Shown: one piece after another, positions 63,910 to 64,000 of the stretch
Position numbering within the stretch: the stretch's first letter is position 1
Layout: every line of letters begins with the position of its first letter
Source: Sarcocystis neurona
Lineage: Eukaryota > Apicomplexa > Conoidasida > Eucoccidiorida > Sarcocystidae
NCBI GenBank assembly: GCA_000727475.1
Contig: KL647302.1
Coordinates: forward strand, 747,449-811,448
Length of the DNA stretch: 64,000 nucleotides
Direction: 5' to 3'
Translations under genes and position numbers: made by a program
Notes under the pieces: model-generated
The model's database searches: none
Seen by the model: only the letters and a program-made list of their open reading frames with translations
What the model was told of the DNA's origin: nothing

Positions 63910-64000
63910 CTGCACATGTCATAGGCGCCACCCAGGTGAATGTCTGTGTCACGCGAGGAGGCCCATCTTCTGTCGAAGATCACGTTTTCGAATAAACATT

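Overview
The window looks like nuclear DNA from an eimeriid coccidian, most likely Eimeria or a close relative. The evidence is intron-rich protein genes of eukaryotic type, dense CAG/CTG trinucleotide runs that encode poly-Ala/Gln/Ser inside exons and also fill introns, and a gene for a flagellar axoneme protein, which fits an apicomplexan with flagellated microgametes. A 668-base N run shows that this is a draft scaffold. The genus is an inference; no species-specific marker was identified.

Three multi-exon genes were rebuilt by hand from protein-family similarity, GT/AG splice sites and reading-phase continuity. (1) At 1-12794 (+) lies the 3' part of a NOL10/Enp2 homologue, a WD40 nucleolar protein of the small-subunit processome: seven exons joining in phase to 501 visible residues. 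Its 5' end is outside the window. (2) At 18586-40543 (+) lies a complete 14-exon gene for a mitochondrial-type HSP90 of the TRAP1 family: 3012 coding nt, 1003 residues, every junction in phase. (3) From 42761 to at least 54983 (-), probably continuing to 63909 and beyond the window, lies a CCDC40/FAP172 homologue, the coiled-coil ruler protein of motile cilia. It is split into many small, mostly phase-0 exons. TRAP1 and CCDC40 are convergent, with about 2.2 kb between their stop codons.

Upstream of the conserved CCDC40 core on the same strand is a long open stretch (60088-62721) rich in Ser, Pro, Ala and Gln, with small neighbouring exons. It is either a long N-terminal extension of CCDC40 or a separate uncharacterised gene.

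The window has two textures. From 1 to about 40.6 kb, introns are long and saturated with CAG/CTG runs, AT and CA microsatellites, minisatellites and strand-biased purine or pyrimidine tracts. From about 40.6 kb to the end, repeats are sparse. This resembles the repeat-rich and repeat-poor segments known from Eimeria chromosomes. The three genes (ribosome biogenesis, mitochondrial chaperone, gamete flagellum) have no evident shared pathway. No tRNA, rRNA, CRISPR array or transposon could be supported. Bacterial features such as operons and ribosome binding sites do not apply.
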